This document shows, one piece after another, positions 17,983-27,079 of a DNA stretch of 64,000 nucleotides. Every line of letters begins with the position of its first letter. The first letter of the stretch is position 1. Below the pieces are notes generated by a model that saw nothing but the letters and a program-made list of their open reading frames with translations, did not search any database and was not told where the DNA came from. The position numbers and the translations under genes are program-made. This DNA comes from Weeksellaceae bacterium (GTDB taxonomy: Bacteria > Bacteroidota > Bacteroidia > Flavobacteriales > Weeksellaceae), in NCBI GenBank assembly GCA_019459455.1, contig JAIBEX010000021.1:221576-285575 (forward strand), read 5' to 3'.

Positions 17983-19134
17983 ATGAGATTAATTGTAAAT
18001 GCGTCTACATTAAGTGGCTCGGGAGTAACACAAGTGGCGGTATCGTTTATTGAAGAGTGCAAAGCTTTTTTAGAAAACACTTATCTTGTGCTTGTCAGTA
18101 AGGTTGTGGTGGAACAGCTAACGATTTCTGAATTTCCGGATAACTTCCAGTTCCATGTAGTGGCTCATCACCCCCTTTCCGGTTTAAAGGGAGGTGTCGA
18201 ACTAAGAAAAATAAAAAAGTTGCAGCGGAGGTTCAGGCCGGATGTAATGTTTTCCGTTTTTGGACCTTCATGGTGGAAGCCGTACTGCCCCCACTTAGTA
18301 GGTTATGCATATCCACATTATGTTTATCCGGAATCACCACTGTTCTTAAAGCTATCTTTGAAAGAAAAGATTGCCATATGGCTAAAAAAGAAAATACATA
18401 TTTCCGCATTAAATCGGGAGGCGTCTTTCTTCGTTTCGGAAACAGATGATGTATCTAATCGGCTGAAAAAACTGCTCCCCGATGTTAAGAACAGATTTTA
18501 CACGGTGGGTAATACCTACAGTTCGCTTTTTCACGCATTTATGTGTAATCCGGATCAATCGACCGAAAATCTACTGCCAGAACGTTCTGAGAATGAATTC
18601 CGTTTTCTTTCTTTATGTACCTTTCACATGCATAAAAATTTGCTGATCTTAAACAAGGTGATCCCCATCTTAAATCGGGACCGGGGTGGAATTAATATAA
18701 AATTCATCTTAACTATTGACGACGCAATTTTCGAAAGTAAATTTAGTGCCGAAGCAAAGAAATCAATAATAAATATTGGAAGACAGCCAGTTCACAATTG
18801 CCCGAGGCTGTATATGGAATCAGATTCTCTGTTTTTACCTACATTACTGGAATGTTTTTCAGCGAATTATCCTGAGGCAATGTACATGAAAAGACCGATA
18901 GTAACCTCAAATCTTACTTTCGCGACTTCGGTTTGTGGTAATGCTGCGCTTTATTTTGATCCTACACATGCAAAGGATATTTCTGAGAAAATTTTAATGA
19001 TCTATCATGATGAGAAACTCAGAGATGAACTCGTTATAAACGGAAGTCAGCAGCTCACGAAGTTCCCGGACGCTAGCGAGAGAGCACGTAAGTATTTGGC
19101 AATTTGTAAAACAATAGCAAAAAAATATAAATGA
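17983..19134 (+). CDS. Glycosyltransferase family 4/1-like
   Basis: A 383-residue GT-B fold protein. The N-terminal domain starts with NASTLSGSGVTQVAVSF, a Gly-rich donor-side loop. The C-terminal domain has LECFSANYPEAM (about 287-298), the EX7E motif of retaining GT4 enzymes, in a degenerate version. It starts 9 bp after the GT2 gene, and its stop overlaps the next start by 4 bp, so the three genes are translationally coupled. It is predicted to add a repeat-unit sugar. Confidence 0.82.
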   Translation: MRLIVNASTLSGSGVTQVAVSFIEECKAFLENTYLVLVSKVVVEQLTISEFPDNFQFHVVAHHPLSGLKGGVELRKIKKLQRRFRPDVMFSVFGPSWWKPYCPHLVGYAYPHYVYPESPLFLKLSLKEKIAIWLKKKIHISALNREASFFVSETDDVSNRLKKLLPDVKNRFYTVGNTYSSLFHAFMCNPDQSTENLLPERSENEFRFLSLCTFHMHKNLLILNKVIPILNRDRGGINIKFILTIDDAIFESKFSAEAKKSIINIGRQPVHNCPRLYMESDSLFLPTLLECFSANYPEAMYMKRPIVTSNLTFATSVCGNAALYFDPTHAKDISEKILMIYHDEKLRDELVINGSQQLTKFPDASERARKYLAICKTIAKKYK

Positions 19135-19733
19135 GTTACTCAATTCTTCAAATAATCCGGTTGGGAATCTTTAAAGTAAGAACTTTTTTCGTCTTTCCTA
19201 ATGCGAAAATAATCCGGTTTCCCATTGATATCAGAGGGAGAAAGTTTATGCAGGTTGGGGACGGATTTACCACAGGATTTGGCTGTCGGCTTGAAGCCTA
19301 TCCCGCAGATAAAAGTTCAGTTGTCCTAAGGATTGGCAAAAATTTTCAAATGAACGACTATGTTCATATCGCAGCACTGGAGGAGGTGATAATTGGTGAT
19401 AATGTTCTGATGGCGAGTAAAATTTTCATTACAGATATCAGCCATGGGACATATACGGGAGACGAAAAAAATTCTCATCCGGAGAGTATCCCGAAGGAAA
19501 GGGCACTCCAATCCAAACCCGTAAGAATTGGTGACAATGTATGGCTCGGTGAGTTAGTTTCGGTTTTACCCGGAGTTACTATCGGCAAAGGAACAATTGT
19601 GGGCGCAAATTCAGTGGTTTCCAAAAGTTTGCCTGAAAACATTATTGCTGTGGGAAGCCCGGCAAAACCTGTTAAGAAATTTAATTTAGATAAAATGGTC
19701 TGGGAAAGGATTGAACAGAACTCTTCGTTATAG
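19131..19733 (+). CDS. Hexapeptide-repeat O-acetyltransferase
   Basis: A 200-residue left-handed beta-helix acyltransferase of the Maa/NodL/WcaF group. Hexapeptide repeats run from about residue 65 to 185, interrupted by the loop containing DISHGTY, whose His is the expected catalytic base. GDNVWLGELVSVLPGVTIGKG and VGANSVVSKSLPENIIAVGSPAKPV are the standard C-terminal coils. It probably O-acetylates the repeat unit or a sugar on the lipid carrier. ATGA overlap (4 bp) with the preceding glycosyltransferase. Confidence 0.88.
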   Translation: MSYSILQIIRLGIFKVRTFFVFPNAKIIRFPIDIRGRKFMQVGDGFTTGFGCRLEAYPADKSSVVLRIGKNFQMNDYVHIAALEEVIIGDNVLMASKIFITDISHGTYTGDEKNSHPESIPKERALQSKPVRIGDNVWLGELVSVLPGVTIGKGTIVGANSVVSKSLPENIIAVGSPAKPVKKFNLDKMVWERIEQNSSL

Positions 19734-19765
19734 CACTCTTAGTCAATTTTAATTTATACTCTTAA

Positions 19766-20593
19766 ATGGATAAAAGAATTTCGGGAAGCATCGTTCTTTA
19801 TAAAAACGATAAAGATAACCTGAATGCAGCTATTTCAAGCTTTCTAAATGCAGAAAATACTGCAGAAAGTAAGTTGTACCTAGTAGACAATTCACCCACA
19901 GATGTTCTAAGGGAAATGGTGGATATTGATGATAGAATTGTTTATACACCTAATCCACTTAACCCTGGTTTTGGAGCGGCACATAACATCGCCATAAAAA
20001 ATGCTCTAAAGGATGGATATTGTTATCACTTGGTCATTAATCCTGACGTTTGGTTCGAGAAACATGTGATAAATGAGATGGTTACGTTTATGGAACAATA
20101 TCCTGGAGTAGGCATGATGATGCCTCAAATTTTAAATGAAGATCATACGATTCAAAATCTTCCGAAATTACTGCCATCTCCTATGGATGTTGTGATGCGT
20201 AAATTGAAGAAGCCAAAGTCTTATTATGAAAGTTTTATTAATAAATACGAGTTGCGCTTCGTGGAGGAAAGCCAAATCTATAATACTCCCATACTTTCGG
20301 GATGCTTTACCTTATTGCGATTAGATGCAATAAAAGAAGTGGGTGTGTACGATGATCAATATTTCATGTACTTTGAGGACTGGGATCTGTCCAGAAGAAT
20401 GCACCGAACCTATAAAACAATTTATTTCCCTAAAGTATCCGTTATTCATGGTTACGAATCGGGTGCAAATAAAAACAGGAAATTGTTTATGGTTTTTATC
20501 AAATCTGCCATTGCCTATTTCAACAAGTGGGGTTGGTTCTTTGACAGTGAAAGAAATAAGTTTAATAAGCAGGCACTTTCCCAGTTAAAATGA
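19766..20593 (+). CDS. Glycosyltransferase family 2, rhamnosyltransferase-like
   Basis: A 275-residue GT-A enzyme with an N-terminal GSIVLYKND variant of the nucleotide-binding strand, NPGFGAAHNIAI, a DxD-like VINPDVWF (about 90-97) and the acceptor-side YFMYFEDWDLSRR (about 195-207). It overlaps the next gene by 4 bp. Codon use is AT-rich like its upstream neighbours. The second glycosyltransferase of this family in the locus, it implies a repeat unit of at least three or four sugars. Confidence 0.88.
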   Translation: MDKRISGSIVLYKNDKDNLNAAISSFLNAENTAESKLYLVDNSPTDVLREMVDIDDRIVYTPNPLNPGFGAAHNIAIKNALKDGYCYHLVINPDVWFEKHVINEMVTFMEQYPGVGMMMPQILNEDHTIQNLPKLLPSPMDVVMRKLKKPKSYYESFINKYELRFVEESQIYNTPILSGCFTLLRLDAIKEVGVYDDQYFMYFEDWDLSRRMHRTYKTIYFPKVSVIHGYESGANKNRKLFMVFIKSAIAYFNKWGWFFDSERNKFNKQALSQLK

Positions 20594-21489
20594 AAATAAT
20601 TCTCACCGGCGCATCCGGCTTCGTAGGAACAAATCTTTCGGCCTTCTTTACAGATCAGGGGAATGAGGTACTGGAAATCTCCATGAGGGGTGACTGTTGG
20701 GAAAGTATGTTGGATCGGAAGGCGGATGTACTGATTCACCTAGCCGGCAAAGCCCATGACACTTCAGGAGAGGCTGCAGATCAAGAGTATTTTCAAATCA
20801 ACACCGGTCTTACCCAAAGGATTTTTGATGAGTTTATGAATTCGGCTATCAGGGACTTCTTTTACTTCAGCAGTGTAAAAGCAGCTGCAGACAGTGTGGA
20901 AGGGACGTTGGATGAAACTGTAACGCCCAACCCTAAAACTCCTTACGGGATATCCAAACTGCGGGCGGAAAACCACCTCCTTTCCAAAGTTCTTCCTGCT
21001 GATAAAAGATTGTTTATCATACGTCCCTGCATGATCCATGGCCCGGGTAATAAAGGGAACCTCAACCTCCTGTATAAGGTCGTTAAAAAAGGAATTCCCT
21101 GGCCTCTTGCTGCTTTTGACAATAAGCGGTCCTTTATAAGTATTGATAATCTCAGTTTTTTGATTTGGCAGATGATTCAGCAACCGTTGCCCTCCGGTAT
21201 CTATAATTTTGCAGATGATGAACCGGTTTCCACGAACCGCCTGGTTCAACTCATTGCCGAGGTCACAGGAAAAAAGGCAAAACTTTGGAAAATACCGCAG
21301 AAAATGATATCTTTCGCAGCAGAAACCGGAGACTTTCTTTCACTCCCGCTGAATCGGGAGCGCCTTAAAAAGCTGACTGAAAGTTATATGGTAAGCAACC
21401 TTAAAGTGAAAAAGGCGCTGCACATAGAAAGATTGCAGATATCTGCAGAAGAAGGTCTTGTAAAGACCATACAAAGTTTTAATAATTAA
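20590..21489 (+). CDS. NAD-dependent sugar epimerase/dehydratase (SDR), WbpV-like
   Basis: A 299-residue extended SDR with the N-terminal dinucleotide motif TGASGFVG (6-13), the catalytic YGISK (about 119-123) and an upstream Ser in FSSVKAA. Together with the MraY/WbpL-type transferase that overlaps it by 1 bp, the pair is typical of systems that reduce or epimerise UDP-4-keto-6-deoxy-GlcNAc (to QuiNAc or FucNAc) and load it on undecaprenyl phosphate. The PglF-like gene could supply that keto sugar. The specific product is inferred, not shown. Confidence 0.82.
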   Translation: MKIILTGASGFVGTNLSAFFTDQGNEVLEISMRGDCWESMLDRKADVLIHLAGKAHDTSGEAADQEYFQINTGLTQRIFDEFMNSAIRDFFYFSSVKAAADSVEGTLDETVTPNPKTPYGISKLRAENHLLSKVLPADKRLFIIRPCMIHGPGNKGNLNLLYKVVKKGIPWPLAAFDNKRSFISIDNLSFLIWQMIQQPLPSGIYNFADDEPVSTNRLVQLIAEVTGKKAKLWKIPQKMISFAAETGDFLSLPLNRERLKKLTESYMVSNLKVKKALHIERLQISAEEGLVKTIQSFNN

Positions 21490-22463
21490 TGGAATATATA
21501 ATCATTGCGGGCGTAGCAGTGCTGTTCAGTCTTTTGTACTTCCGTATCGCTAATCATTACAACATCATTGATAAGCCAAACCTGCGGAGTGCCCATTCGG
21601 AAATTACCATTCGGGGTGGCGGCGTGGTGTATCCCTTTGTCTTTTTACTCTATCTTGGTGCCAACGTCCTTTTTGAGGAAACAAATACGGTGGATTACAC
21701 CCTCTTTGGTTTGGGACTGCTGATGCTGTGCGCGGTGAGCTTTATCGATGATATCAGCGAACTGTCGTCAAAGGTTAGGCTTATTTTCCAGTTTATGGCG
21801 GTGCTGTTCCTTTTCTATTTCGTCGGGGCTGCAGCAGCATTGCCCACCTGGCTAATACCCGTAGCGGTGGTGGTGACCATGGGCATCCTCAATGCCTTTA
21901 ATTTTATGGATGGTATTAACGGAATGTCCGGACTCTACAGTCTGATTACCCTGCTAACGCTCTACCTTATCAATCAGTATCTGGTGGTCTTTACCGATGC
22001 TGACTTTATACTTTATCCGGCCCTCGCAAGTCTGGTCTTTCTTTTTTTTAACTTCAGAAAAAAAGCCGTCTGTTTTATGGGCGACGTAGGCAGTATGGGC
22101 GTCGCCTTCTGGATCGCTGCACTTGTTGGAAAACTGATGGTTGCAACAGGTGAACTGAAATGGATATTGCTGCTCACCGTATATGGAGTGGAAACGGTGG
22201 CCACCATTGTAGAACGTCTGCTTCTGAAGGAAAATATTTTTAAAGCACACCGAAGGCATCTATATCAGTTGCTGGTGAATGATAAGAAAGTACCTCATAT
22301 TCAGGTCAGCATCACCTACGCTGCACTACAGCTTCTGTTAAGCGCGGTTTTGCTGCTGTCCGATCTTCCGCAATGGATTATCATTCCGGTGATCATCATA
22401 CCGGCCATCACCTTATATTTGATAGTCAAATCGAGCATTAAAAAGCAAATTGCCAACAGATAA
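21489..22463 (+). CDS. Undecaprenyl-phosphate sugar-1-phosphate transferase, WecA/WbpL (MraY family)
   Basis: This is an integral membrane enzyme (324 residues, about 10 helices) that starts repeat-unit assembly by moving a sugar-1-phosphate to undecaprenyl phosphate. Family motifs are all present: FIDDISEL (about 79-86), NAFNFMDGINGMSG (about 137-150), MGDVGSMGVAF and the cytosolic HRRHLYQLL loop. It overlaps the epimerase upstream and the epimerase rfbC downstream by 1 bp each. It is the only initiating transferase in the locus; no PglC-type small transferase is present. Confidence 0.92.
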   Translation: MEYIIIAGVAVLFSLLYFRIANHYNIIDKPNLRSAHSEITIRGGGVVYPFVFLLYLGANVLFEETNTVDYTLFGLGLLMLCAVSFIDDISELSSKVRLIFQFMAVLFLFYFVGAAAALPTWLIPVAVVVTMGILNAFNFMDGINGMSGLYSLITLLTLYLINQYLVVFTDADFILYPALASLVFLFFNFRKKAVCFMGDVGSMGVAFWIAALVGKLMVATGELKWILLLTVYGVETVATIVERLLLKENIFKAHRRHLYQLLVNDKKVPHIQVSITYAALQLLLSAVLLLSDLPQWIIIPVIIIPAITLYLIVKSSIKKQIANR

Positions 22464-23008
22464 TGAAGATAAAAGAAACACCCCTGAGAGACTGCTATAT
22501 CCTGGAGCCGACCGTTTATGAAGACGACCGCGGTTATTTTTATGAGAAGTTCAACGAAAAGAAATTTGAAGAATTTACCGGATTGAACGGACATTTTGTA
22601 CAGGATAACATTTCAAAATCTTCGTATGGCGTTCTGCGCGGACTCCATTTGCAGAAAGGAGCGCACGCCCAGGCAAAACTTGTTTCCTGTCTGGAAGGAA
22701 GGGTATGGGACGTCGCAGTGGACCTTCGGGAGGATTCTCCTACGTTCGGACAATGGTTCGGAATTGAACTGACAGCTGAAAACAGGCTGCAGTTTTATGT
22801 TCCCCGTGGTTTTGGCCATGGTTTTTCGGTCCTTTCCGAACATGCGGTTTTTGCCTATAAGTGCGACAACTTTTACAGTAAGGAATCGGAGGGCGGCGTC
22901 CTCTGGAATGATCCTGAACTGAAAATTGACTGGAAACTGTCTGAAACTGATGTGATTCTTTCGGAAAAAGACAAGGTCCAGCCCTCCTTTGCCGGGAGAA
23001 ATTTTTAG
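22463..23008 (+). CDS. rfbC: dTDP-4-dehydrorhamnose 3,5-epimerase
   Basis: A 181-residue cupin-fold epimerase of normal length for the L-rhamnose pathway. GVLRGLHLQ (about 57-65) carries the catalytic His, and the Tyr in FAYKCDNFY is at the usual acid position. It is the last gene of the locus. The other dTDP-rhamnose genes (rfbA, rfbB, rfbD) are not in this window, so either they are elsewhere or the enzyme serves a related 6-deoxy sugar. Confidence 0.93.
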   Translation: MKIKETPLRDCYILEPTVYEDDRGYFYEKFNEKKFEEFTGLNGHFVQDNISKSSYGVLRGLHLQKGAHAQAKLVSCLEGRVWDVAVDLREDSPTFGQWFGIELTAENRLQFYVPRGFGHGFSVLSEHAVFAYKCDNFYSKESEGGVLWNDPELKIDWKLSETDVILSEKDKVQPSFAGRNF

Positions 23009-23095
23009 TATTGAACCCCTTTAAGAATCAGATCAGTGATTCTTTTTTTTATTACTAAATTTGCACGCTGAAACTTTAAGGGTAATGGGTGAGAC

Positions 23096-23152
23096 TGGAC
23101 TTCAACCTCACCTCAGCCTTAACCTCAACCTCAACTTTAACCTCAATCTTAT
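23096..23152 (+). repeat. AACCTC-type hexamer array before rimO
   Basis: A degenerate array of AACCTCA, AGCCTTA and AACTTTA units (period about 6) covers roughly 50 bp just before the rimO start. The reverse complement of the same simple repeat occurs at about 2970-3004. The array occupies the region where a leader or promoter would be expected. Confidence 0.6.
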
Positions 23153-23158
23153 TCTCCT

Positions 23159-24460
23159 ATGCGCACCAAATCAACCGGAAAGAAAAGAATCAATATCGTT
23201 ACCCTGGGCTGTTCAAAGAACGTCTACGATTCCGAAGTGCTGATGGGTCAGCTGCAGGCCAACGGGAAAGACGTGGTGCATGAGGACAGGGGTGATATTG
23301 TGGTCATCAATACCTGCGGGTTTATCGACAACGCAAAGGAAGAGTCCATCAATACCATCCTGGATTATGTGGAAGCCAAGAACAGGGGCGAAGTGGAAAA
23401 GGTTTTTGTAACCGGATGCCTTTCTGAACGCTATAAGCCGGACCTTATCCGTGAAATCCCGGATGTGGACCAGTATTTCGGAACCCGTGATCTCCCCATT
23501 CTGCTTAAACACCTGGGTGCCGATTATAAACATGAACTGGTGGGCGAACGGCTCACCACGACACCGAAACATTACGCTTATCTGAAAATTGCCGAAGGAT
23601 GCGACCGGCCGTGTTCATTCTGTGCCATCCCGCTGATGCGGGGTAAAAATGTATCGACACCGATTGAAAATCTGGTCATTGAAGCAGAAAAACTGGCAAA
23701 GAAAGGGGTGAAGGAACTTATCCTGATCGCGCAGGACCTCACCTATTACGGCCTGGATATCTACAAAAAAAGGGCTCTGGGGGACCTCCTGTTACGTTTG
23801 GTTAAAGTGGAGGGTATTGAATGGATCCGTTTGCATTACGCATTCCCCACCGGTTTCCCTGAAGACGTACTGGACATCATTAAGAACGAACCAAAAGTCT
23901 GCAATTACATTGATATTCCTCTGCAGCACATCAACTCCGATATACTGAAAGCCATGAAGCGTGGGACTTCCCACGAAAAAACCGATGCCCTTCTGGCAAA
24001 GTTCAGGGAAATGGTTCCGGATATGGCCATCAGGACTACCCTGATCGTCGGTTTCCCCGGGGAGACCGAAGAGCGGTTCCGGGAAATGAAGGAATGGGTG
24101 CGCCTGCAGCGCTTCGACCGCCTGGGGTGTTTTACTTATTCCCACGAAGAGAATACCACAGCGTATGTGCTGGAAGATGATGTGCCGCAGGAAGTGAAGG
24201 AAGCCAGGGTAGAGGAAATCATGGAACTCCAGTCGCAGATCTCCTGGGAGAAGAACCAGGAAAAGATCGGCCAGGTTTTCCGGTGTATATTTGACCGGAA
24301 GGAAGGCAATTACTTTGTAGGAAGGACAGAGTTTGATTCGCCGGACGTAGACAATACGGTTATGGTGGAGGCTGCCGGTGTCTATTTACCAATCGGTGAA
24401 TTTGCTCAGGTAAGGATTACTGCCGCCGAAGAATTTGATTTGTACGGTGAGCTGGTTTAG
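23159..24460 (+). CDS. rimO: Ribosomal protein S12 methylthiotransferase
   Basis: This radical-SAM enzyme adds a methylthio group to an Asp of ribosomal protein S12. The N-terminal methylthiotransferase domain has Cys18 (TLGCSKN), Cys53 (NTCGFID) and Cys87 (VTGCLSER) for the auxiliary cluster. The radical-SAM CxxxCxxC is EGCDRPCSFC (Cys148, 152, 155), and a TRAM domain ends the protein (about 370-433). The 433-residue length is normal. It stands alone after the polysaccharide locus and is followed by a hairpin terminator. Confidence 0.97.
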   Translation: MRTKSTGKKRINIVTLGCSKNVYDSEVLMGQLQANGKDVVHEDRGDIVVINTCGFIDNAKEESINTILDYVEAKNRGEVEKVFVTGCLSERYKPDLIREIPDVDQYFGTRDLPILLKHLGADYKHELVGERLTTTPKHYAYLKIAEGCDRPCSFCAIPLMRGKNVSTPIENLVIEAEKLAKKGVKELILIAQDLTYYGLDIYKKRALGDLLLRLVKVEGIEWIRLHYAFPTGFPEDVLDIIKNEPKVCNYIDIPLQHINSDILKAMKRGTSHEKTDALLAKFREMVPDMAIRTTLIVGFPGETEERFREMKEWVRLQRFDRLGCFTYSHEENTTAYVLEDDVPQEVKEARVEEIMELQSQISWEKNQEKIGQVFRCIFDRKEGNYFVGRTEFDSPDVDNTVMVEAAGVYLPIGEFAQVRITAAEEFDLYGELV

Positions 24461-24505
24461 AAACTCAACAAAAAAAAGCATTTGATTTTAAAGATTATAA
24501 AAATA

Positions 24506-24536
24506 AACTTCCAGGTATTCCGGAAGTTTTTTGTTT
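24506..24536 (+). terminator. Hairpin terminator after rimO
   Basis: AACTTCC (24506-24512) pairs with GGAAGTT (24522-24528), followed by a T-rich tail. Confidence 0.75.
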
Positions 24537-24734
24537 TCTTTGAATGATTGATTTACAAACGGTTAGACCAAATTTAAGTACGGATGTTATGCATGAACAA
24601 GTTAAAAGCGTTAACAGTTTCCATCATTTTTTAACACTTTTTAACAAACTCTGTCAAAGCCCTATAAATAGGGCCTCCGAGCAGGTATTAACAAAAATTT
24701 AAGAGTTCATTAAGAGACTTTAACGTATTAATTG

Positions 24735-24763
24735 TTGCGGGATTCAGATTCGCTTTACCTTTG
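24735..24763 (+). promoter_or_regulatory. Bacteroidetes-type promoter of the RlpA-like gene
   Basis: A TTG (24735-24737) lies 18 bp before TACCTTTG (24756-24763), a good TAnnTTTG -7 box. The start codon follows 29 bp later. The rest of the 330-bp gap from 24461 is AT-rich with TTAAC-rich stretches and no gene. Confidence 0.7.
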
Positions 24764-24792
24764 CCCCATCAAAACCAATAAAACCATTCAAA

Positions 24793-25170
24793 ATGATGAA
24801 AAGATTCATTCTCGTAATCATAATGATGATTTCAGCTCTTGGCCTTTATTCCTTCAAGAATAGTACCAATGATAACGATGAGGTGAAAACAAGTTATGCG
24901 TCGTTTTACCACGACAAATTTAATGGGAAAAGAACCGCAAGCGGTGAGTTGTTCCACAATTCAAAATTAACCGCAGCACACCGGAAACTTCCCTTCGGAA
25001 CAAAAATTAAAGTAACCAACCCGAAAAATGACCTGAGTGTTATTGTTACCGTAAATGACCGCGGACCATTTCATTCATCCAGAGCCCTGGACCTTTCCAA
25101 AGCAGCGTTTGATGAAATAGGAAGCCTCAGCAGCGGAACGATGGCGATAGAATATCAGATCATCGATTAG
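24793..25170 (+). CDS. RlpA-like double-psi beta-barrel protein, exported
   Basis: A 125-residue exported protein with an N-terminal hydrophobic signal (about 4-21). The RlpA/DPBB domain begins SYASFYHDKFNGKRTASGE and contains FGTKIKVTNPKN and VNDRGPF with the conserved Asp of this lytic-transglycosylase-like fold. It lacks a lipobox and the SPOR domain of E. coli RlpA, which is common for short Bacteroidetes members. It is expected to act on cell-wall glycan; substrate and activity are not proven. A second ATG at 24796 is equally possible as the start. Confidence 0.87.
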   Translation: MMKRFILVIIMMISALGLYSFKNSTNDNDEVKTSYASFYHDKFNGKRTASGELFHNSKLTAAHRKLPFGTKIKVTNPKNDLSVIVTVNDRGPFHSSRALDLSKAAFDEIGSLSSGTMAIEYQIID

Positions 25171-25190
25171 TAGTTTTTCGATTTAAAATT

Positions 25191-25220
25191 AAAGCCAATC
25201 CCTTCGGATTGGCTTTTTTG
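25191..25220. terminator. Convergent-gene terminator
   Basis: AAGCCAATCC (25192-25201) pairs with GGATTGGCTT (25206-25215) around a CTTC loop, followed by TTTTT. It lies between the converging RlpA-like and minus-strand genes and may serve the former mainly. Confidence 0.85.
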
Positions 25221-25234
25221 TAGGTATTCATCAA

Positions 25235-25783
25235 TTAGGGTATGGTCTTCTCCGCAGCATTGAAATTCATCAGGGCTTCGTAAAACGGTTCCTCCATCAT
25301 TCCGAGCTGCTGGCAAAGGAGTTTGATGCCTTCCAGATGTTCGGTGACCTGAGGGTCGGCAAAGGGTAGTGGAAGCCTTCCCCAGTCGGTTTCCCAAATG
25401 GCAGATTTTCCTTCCTGTACACAGGTGGTCGCGGAATACGGTACTTTCCTGAAATAGTTCGGTATACCGTCGAGGCTGTGCAAAAGGTCTTCGGAATTCT
25501 CAGGATATATAAGGACTCCACCGGCTACTATTCTTTTAAGCACGGGGACCGCGTGTCCGGAAGGAACGTTTATTGTGAGTAATGCTAAATTTGGCCGGAA
25601 TACGGTTGCCAGATCGAGGTCGTCGGTAACCATGATTGCAAAATCGTTATTGGAAGGATCTGCAGGGGCTTGGGACACGATATCCACCTCTTTTCCGTGG
25701 AAATTGAGAATGTGCAGGATAAGTGACTGAAGCGCGGACCCCAGGACCAAAATACGGGTTTTGTCCCTGTACTGTTCAAACAT
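25235..25783 (-). CDS. Rossmann-like protein of unknown function
   Basis: The product has 182 residues and no signal or membrane segment. The N-terminal half reads as alternating beta strands and helices (RILVLGSALQSLILHIL, VDIVSQAP, FAIMVTDD, LALLTINV), suggesting a nucleotide- or Mur-ligase-like Rossmann fold, but without a recognised Gly-rich loop. The C-terminal half is helical. It is the last gene of a four-gene minus-strand run with 5-18-bp gaps. I cannot name a function. Confidence 0.65.
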   Translation of the reverse strand: MFEQYRDKTRILVLGSALQSLILHILNFHGKEVDIVSQAPADPSNNDFAIMVTDDLDLATVFRPNLALLTINVPSGHAVPVLKRIVAGGVLIYPENSEDLLHSLDGIPNYFRKVPYSATTCVQEGKSAIWETDWGRLPLPFADPQVTEHLEGIKLLCQQLGMMEEPFYEALMNFNAAEKTIP

Positions 25784-25799
25784 ATAGCGGAAGCTTTGG

Positions 25800-26246
25800 T
25801 TATTTTGTGCCTGCCAGTTTTGAGTTCAGCAGATCCTGAAAACCTTTGACCACATTATTCCAACGCTGCTGGTCTTTGGGCATGATGAAACTCGCGTCGG
25901 ATTTGCTGGAGGCGTTGGGGCCTTTTTTCACGGAAATTGCGGTGCCTATATTGTCATAAACTTTCTTGTAGTCTTCCTGTATCATACGGAAATTGTTCGC
26001 AGTGAGAAGGTTTTCAAGTTCCTGTAGCTCTGAGACTGATATTTTGAAATCTTTTCTGATCTTCCTGCCCTGTCCCTCGAAGGAATAATGTGCAGTCCCG
26101 TCCTTTATAAGAAAGTTTTCGTAAACAGGGTCCAGGCCTCCGCTTCTGGAGTAGCTGTAATCATAATCGGAATAGACTTTCTGACTGTTACAGGACACAA
26201 GGACCAGCAGGATGAGCATCGGAAGTATCTGTTTGATTTTGTTCAT
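25800..26246 (-). CDS. Small lipoprotein, unknown function
   Basis: A 148-residue protein with a lipoprotein signal ending VLVSC (lipid Cys at about residue 19) followed by a Tyr/Ser-rich linker. The rest is a small alpha/beta domain with no recognised family. It lies 5 bp downstream of the acyltransferase and 16 bp upstream of the next gene, so it is probably part of the same operon. Confidence 0.75.
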   Translation of the reverse strand: MNKIKQILPMLILLVLVSCNSQKVYSDYDYSYSRSGGLDPVYENFLIKDGTAHYSFEGQGRKIRKDFKISVSELQELENLLTANNFRMIQEDYKKVYDNIGTAISVKKGPNASSKSDASFIMPKDQQRWNNVVKGFQDLLNSKLAGTK

Positions 26247-26251
26247 TTCAG

Positions 26252-27055
26252 TTAATTTATTTCGCTTTCAACTTGTTTTTTCGCTTTAAGTTCCTCTTCA
26301 TATTGGTGCAGCAGGTTGAATTCTTCAGTCTGCTCTATTGCAGTCATGATTTTTATAAGGATTTGCTGGGCATTTTCATTATCATAATCGATTTCCAGAG
26401 GTTTCTTGAATTCCAGTGTCGGTTTTACGCCGGTTACCTTTATACGGAGGCCTTTTTTATCAAACGCCCTTCGGAACCCATTTATTTTAATGGGAATTAC
26501 AATAGGTCTCTGATTTTTCACCAGCTTAGCTGTTCCCCGCCGTCCCTGTGCAAACGCGGAAGTAGTTCCCTGTGGAAAAGTGATGACCCAACCATTGTCC
26601 AGGGCTTTCATAATATTGTCCACTTCCTTTAAATCCACATTTCTGTTGACATTCTTCCCTTCAGCGCGCCATGTACGTTTTACCGTAATTGCACCGGCCA
26701 TCTTGAATATTCTAGCCAGCAATCCCGTTTTCATGGTTTCTTCGGCTGCTATATAATAAAAGTCAACCTTGGGATTAAGCAGGTACACCGGATTTTTTAT
26801 GGTGTTGTGAAAACCGTTGTTTACCGCACAGAACACGTGATACATAGCCGCAACATCGGCAAAATAGGTCTGATGGTTGGAAACGAAGAGCACATTACTG
26901 TCCGGAAGGTTGGCCAGATGCTCAGTGCCGGTAATTTTCAGTTTGTTGAATCCGTTAAACCTGCGGTAGGACACCATGCCTACAATAAAGACCACCAGTC
27001 TTTTTAAAACATACAGATTACCGAAAGCATCGGTGAAAATATTTTTCTTCGCCAT
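26252..27055 (-). CDS. 1-acyl-sn-glycerol-3-phosphate acyltransferase-like (PlsC family)
   Basis: This membrane-associated acyltransferase probably makes phosphatidic acid from lysophosphatidate. The catalytic NHxxxxD is SNHQTYFAD (about 62-70), and FPQGTTS (about 154-160) replaces the common FPEGTRS. A hydrophobic N-terminal segment anchors it. The FPQGTTS variant of the phosphate-binding motif is slightly unusual. The ATG at 27055 is chosen; one two codons earlier (27061) is possible. Confidence 0.87.
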   Translation of the reverse strand: MAKKNIFTDAFGNLYVLKRLVVFIVGMVSYRRFNGFNKLKITGTEHLANLPDSNVLFVSNHQTYFADVAAMYHVFCAVNNGFHNTIKNPVYLLNPKVDFYYIAAEETMKTGLLARIFKMAGAITVKRTWRAEGKNVNRNVDLKEVDNIMKALDNGWVITFPQGTTSAFAQGRRGTAKLVKNQRPIVIPIKINGFRRAFDKKGLRIKVTGVKPTLEFKKPLEIDYDNENAQQILIKIMTAIEQTEEFNLLHQYEEELKAKKQVESEIN

Positions 27056-27079
27056 TATCAATTAACATAATCTGCGAAT

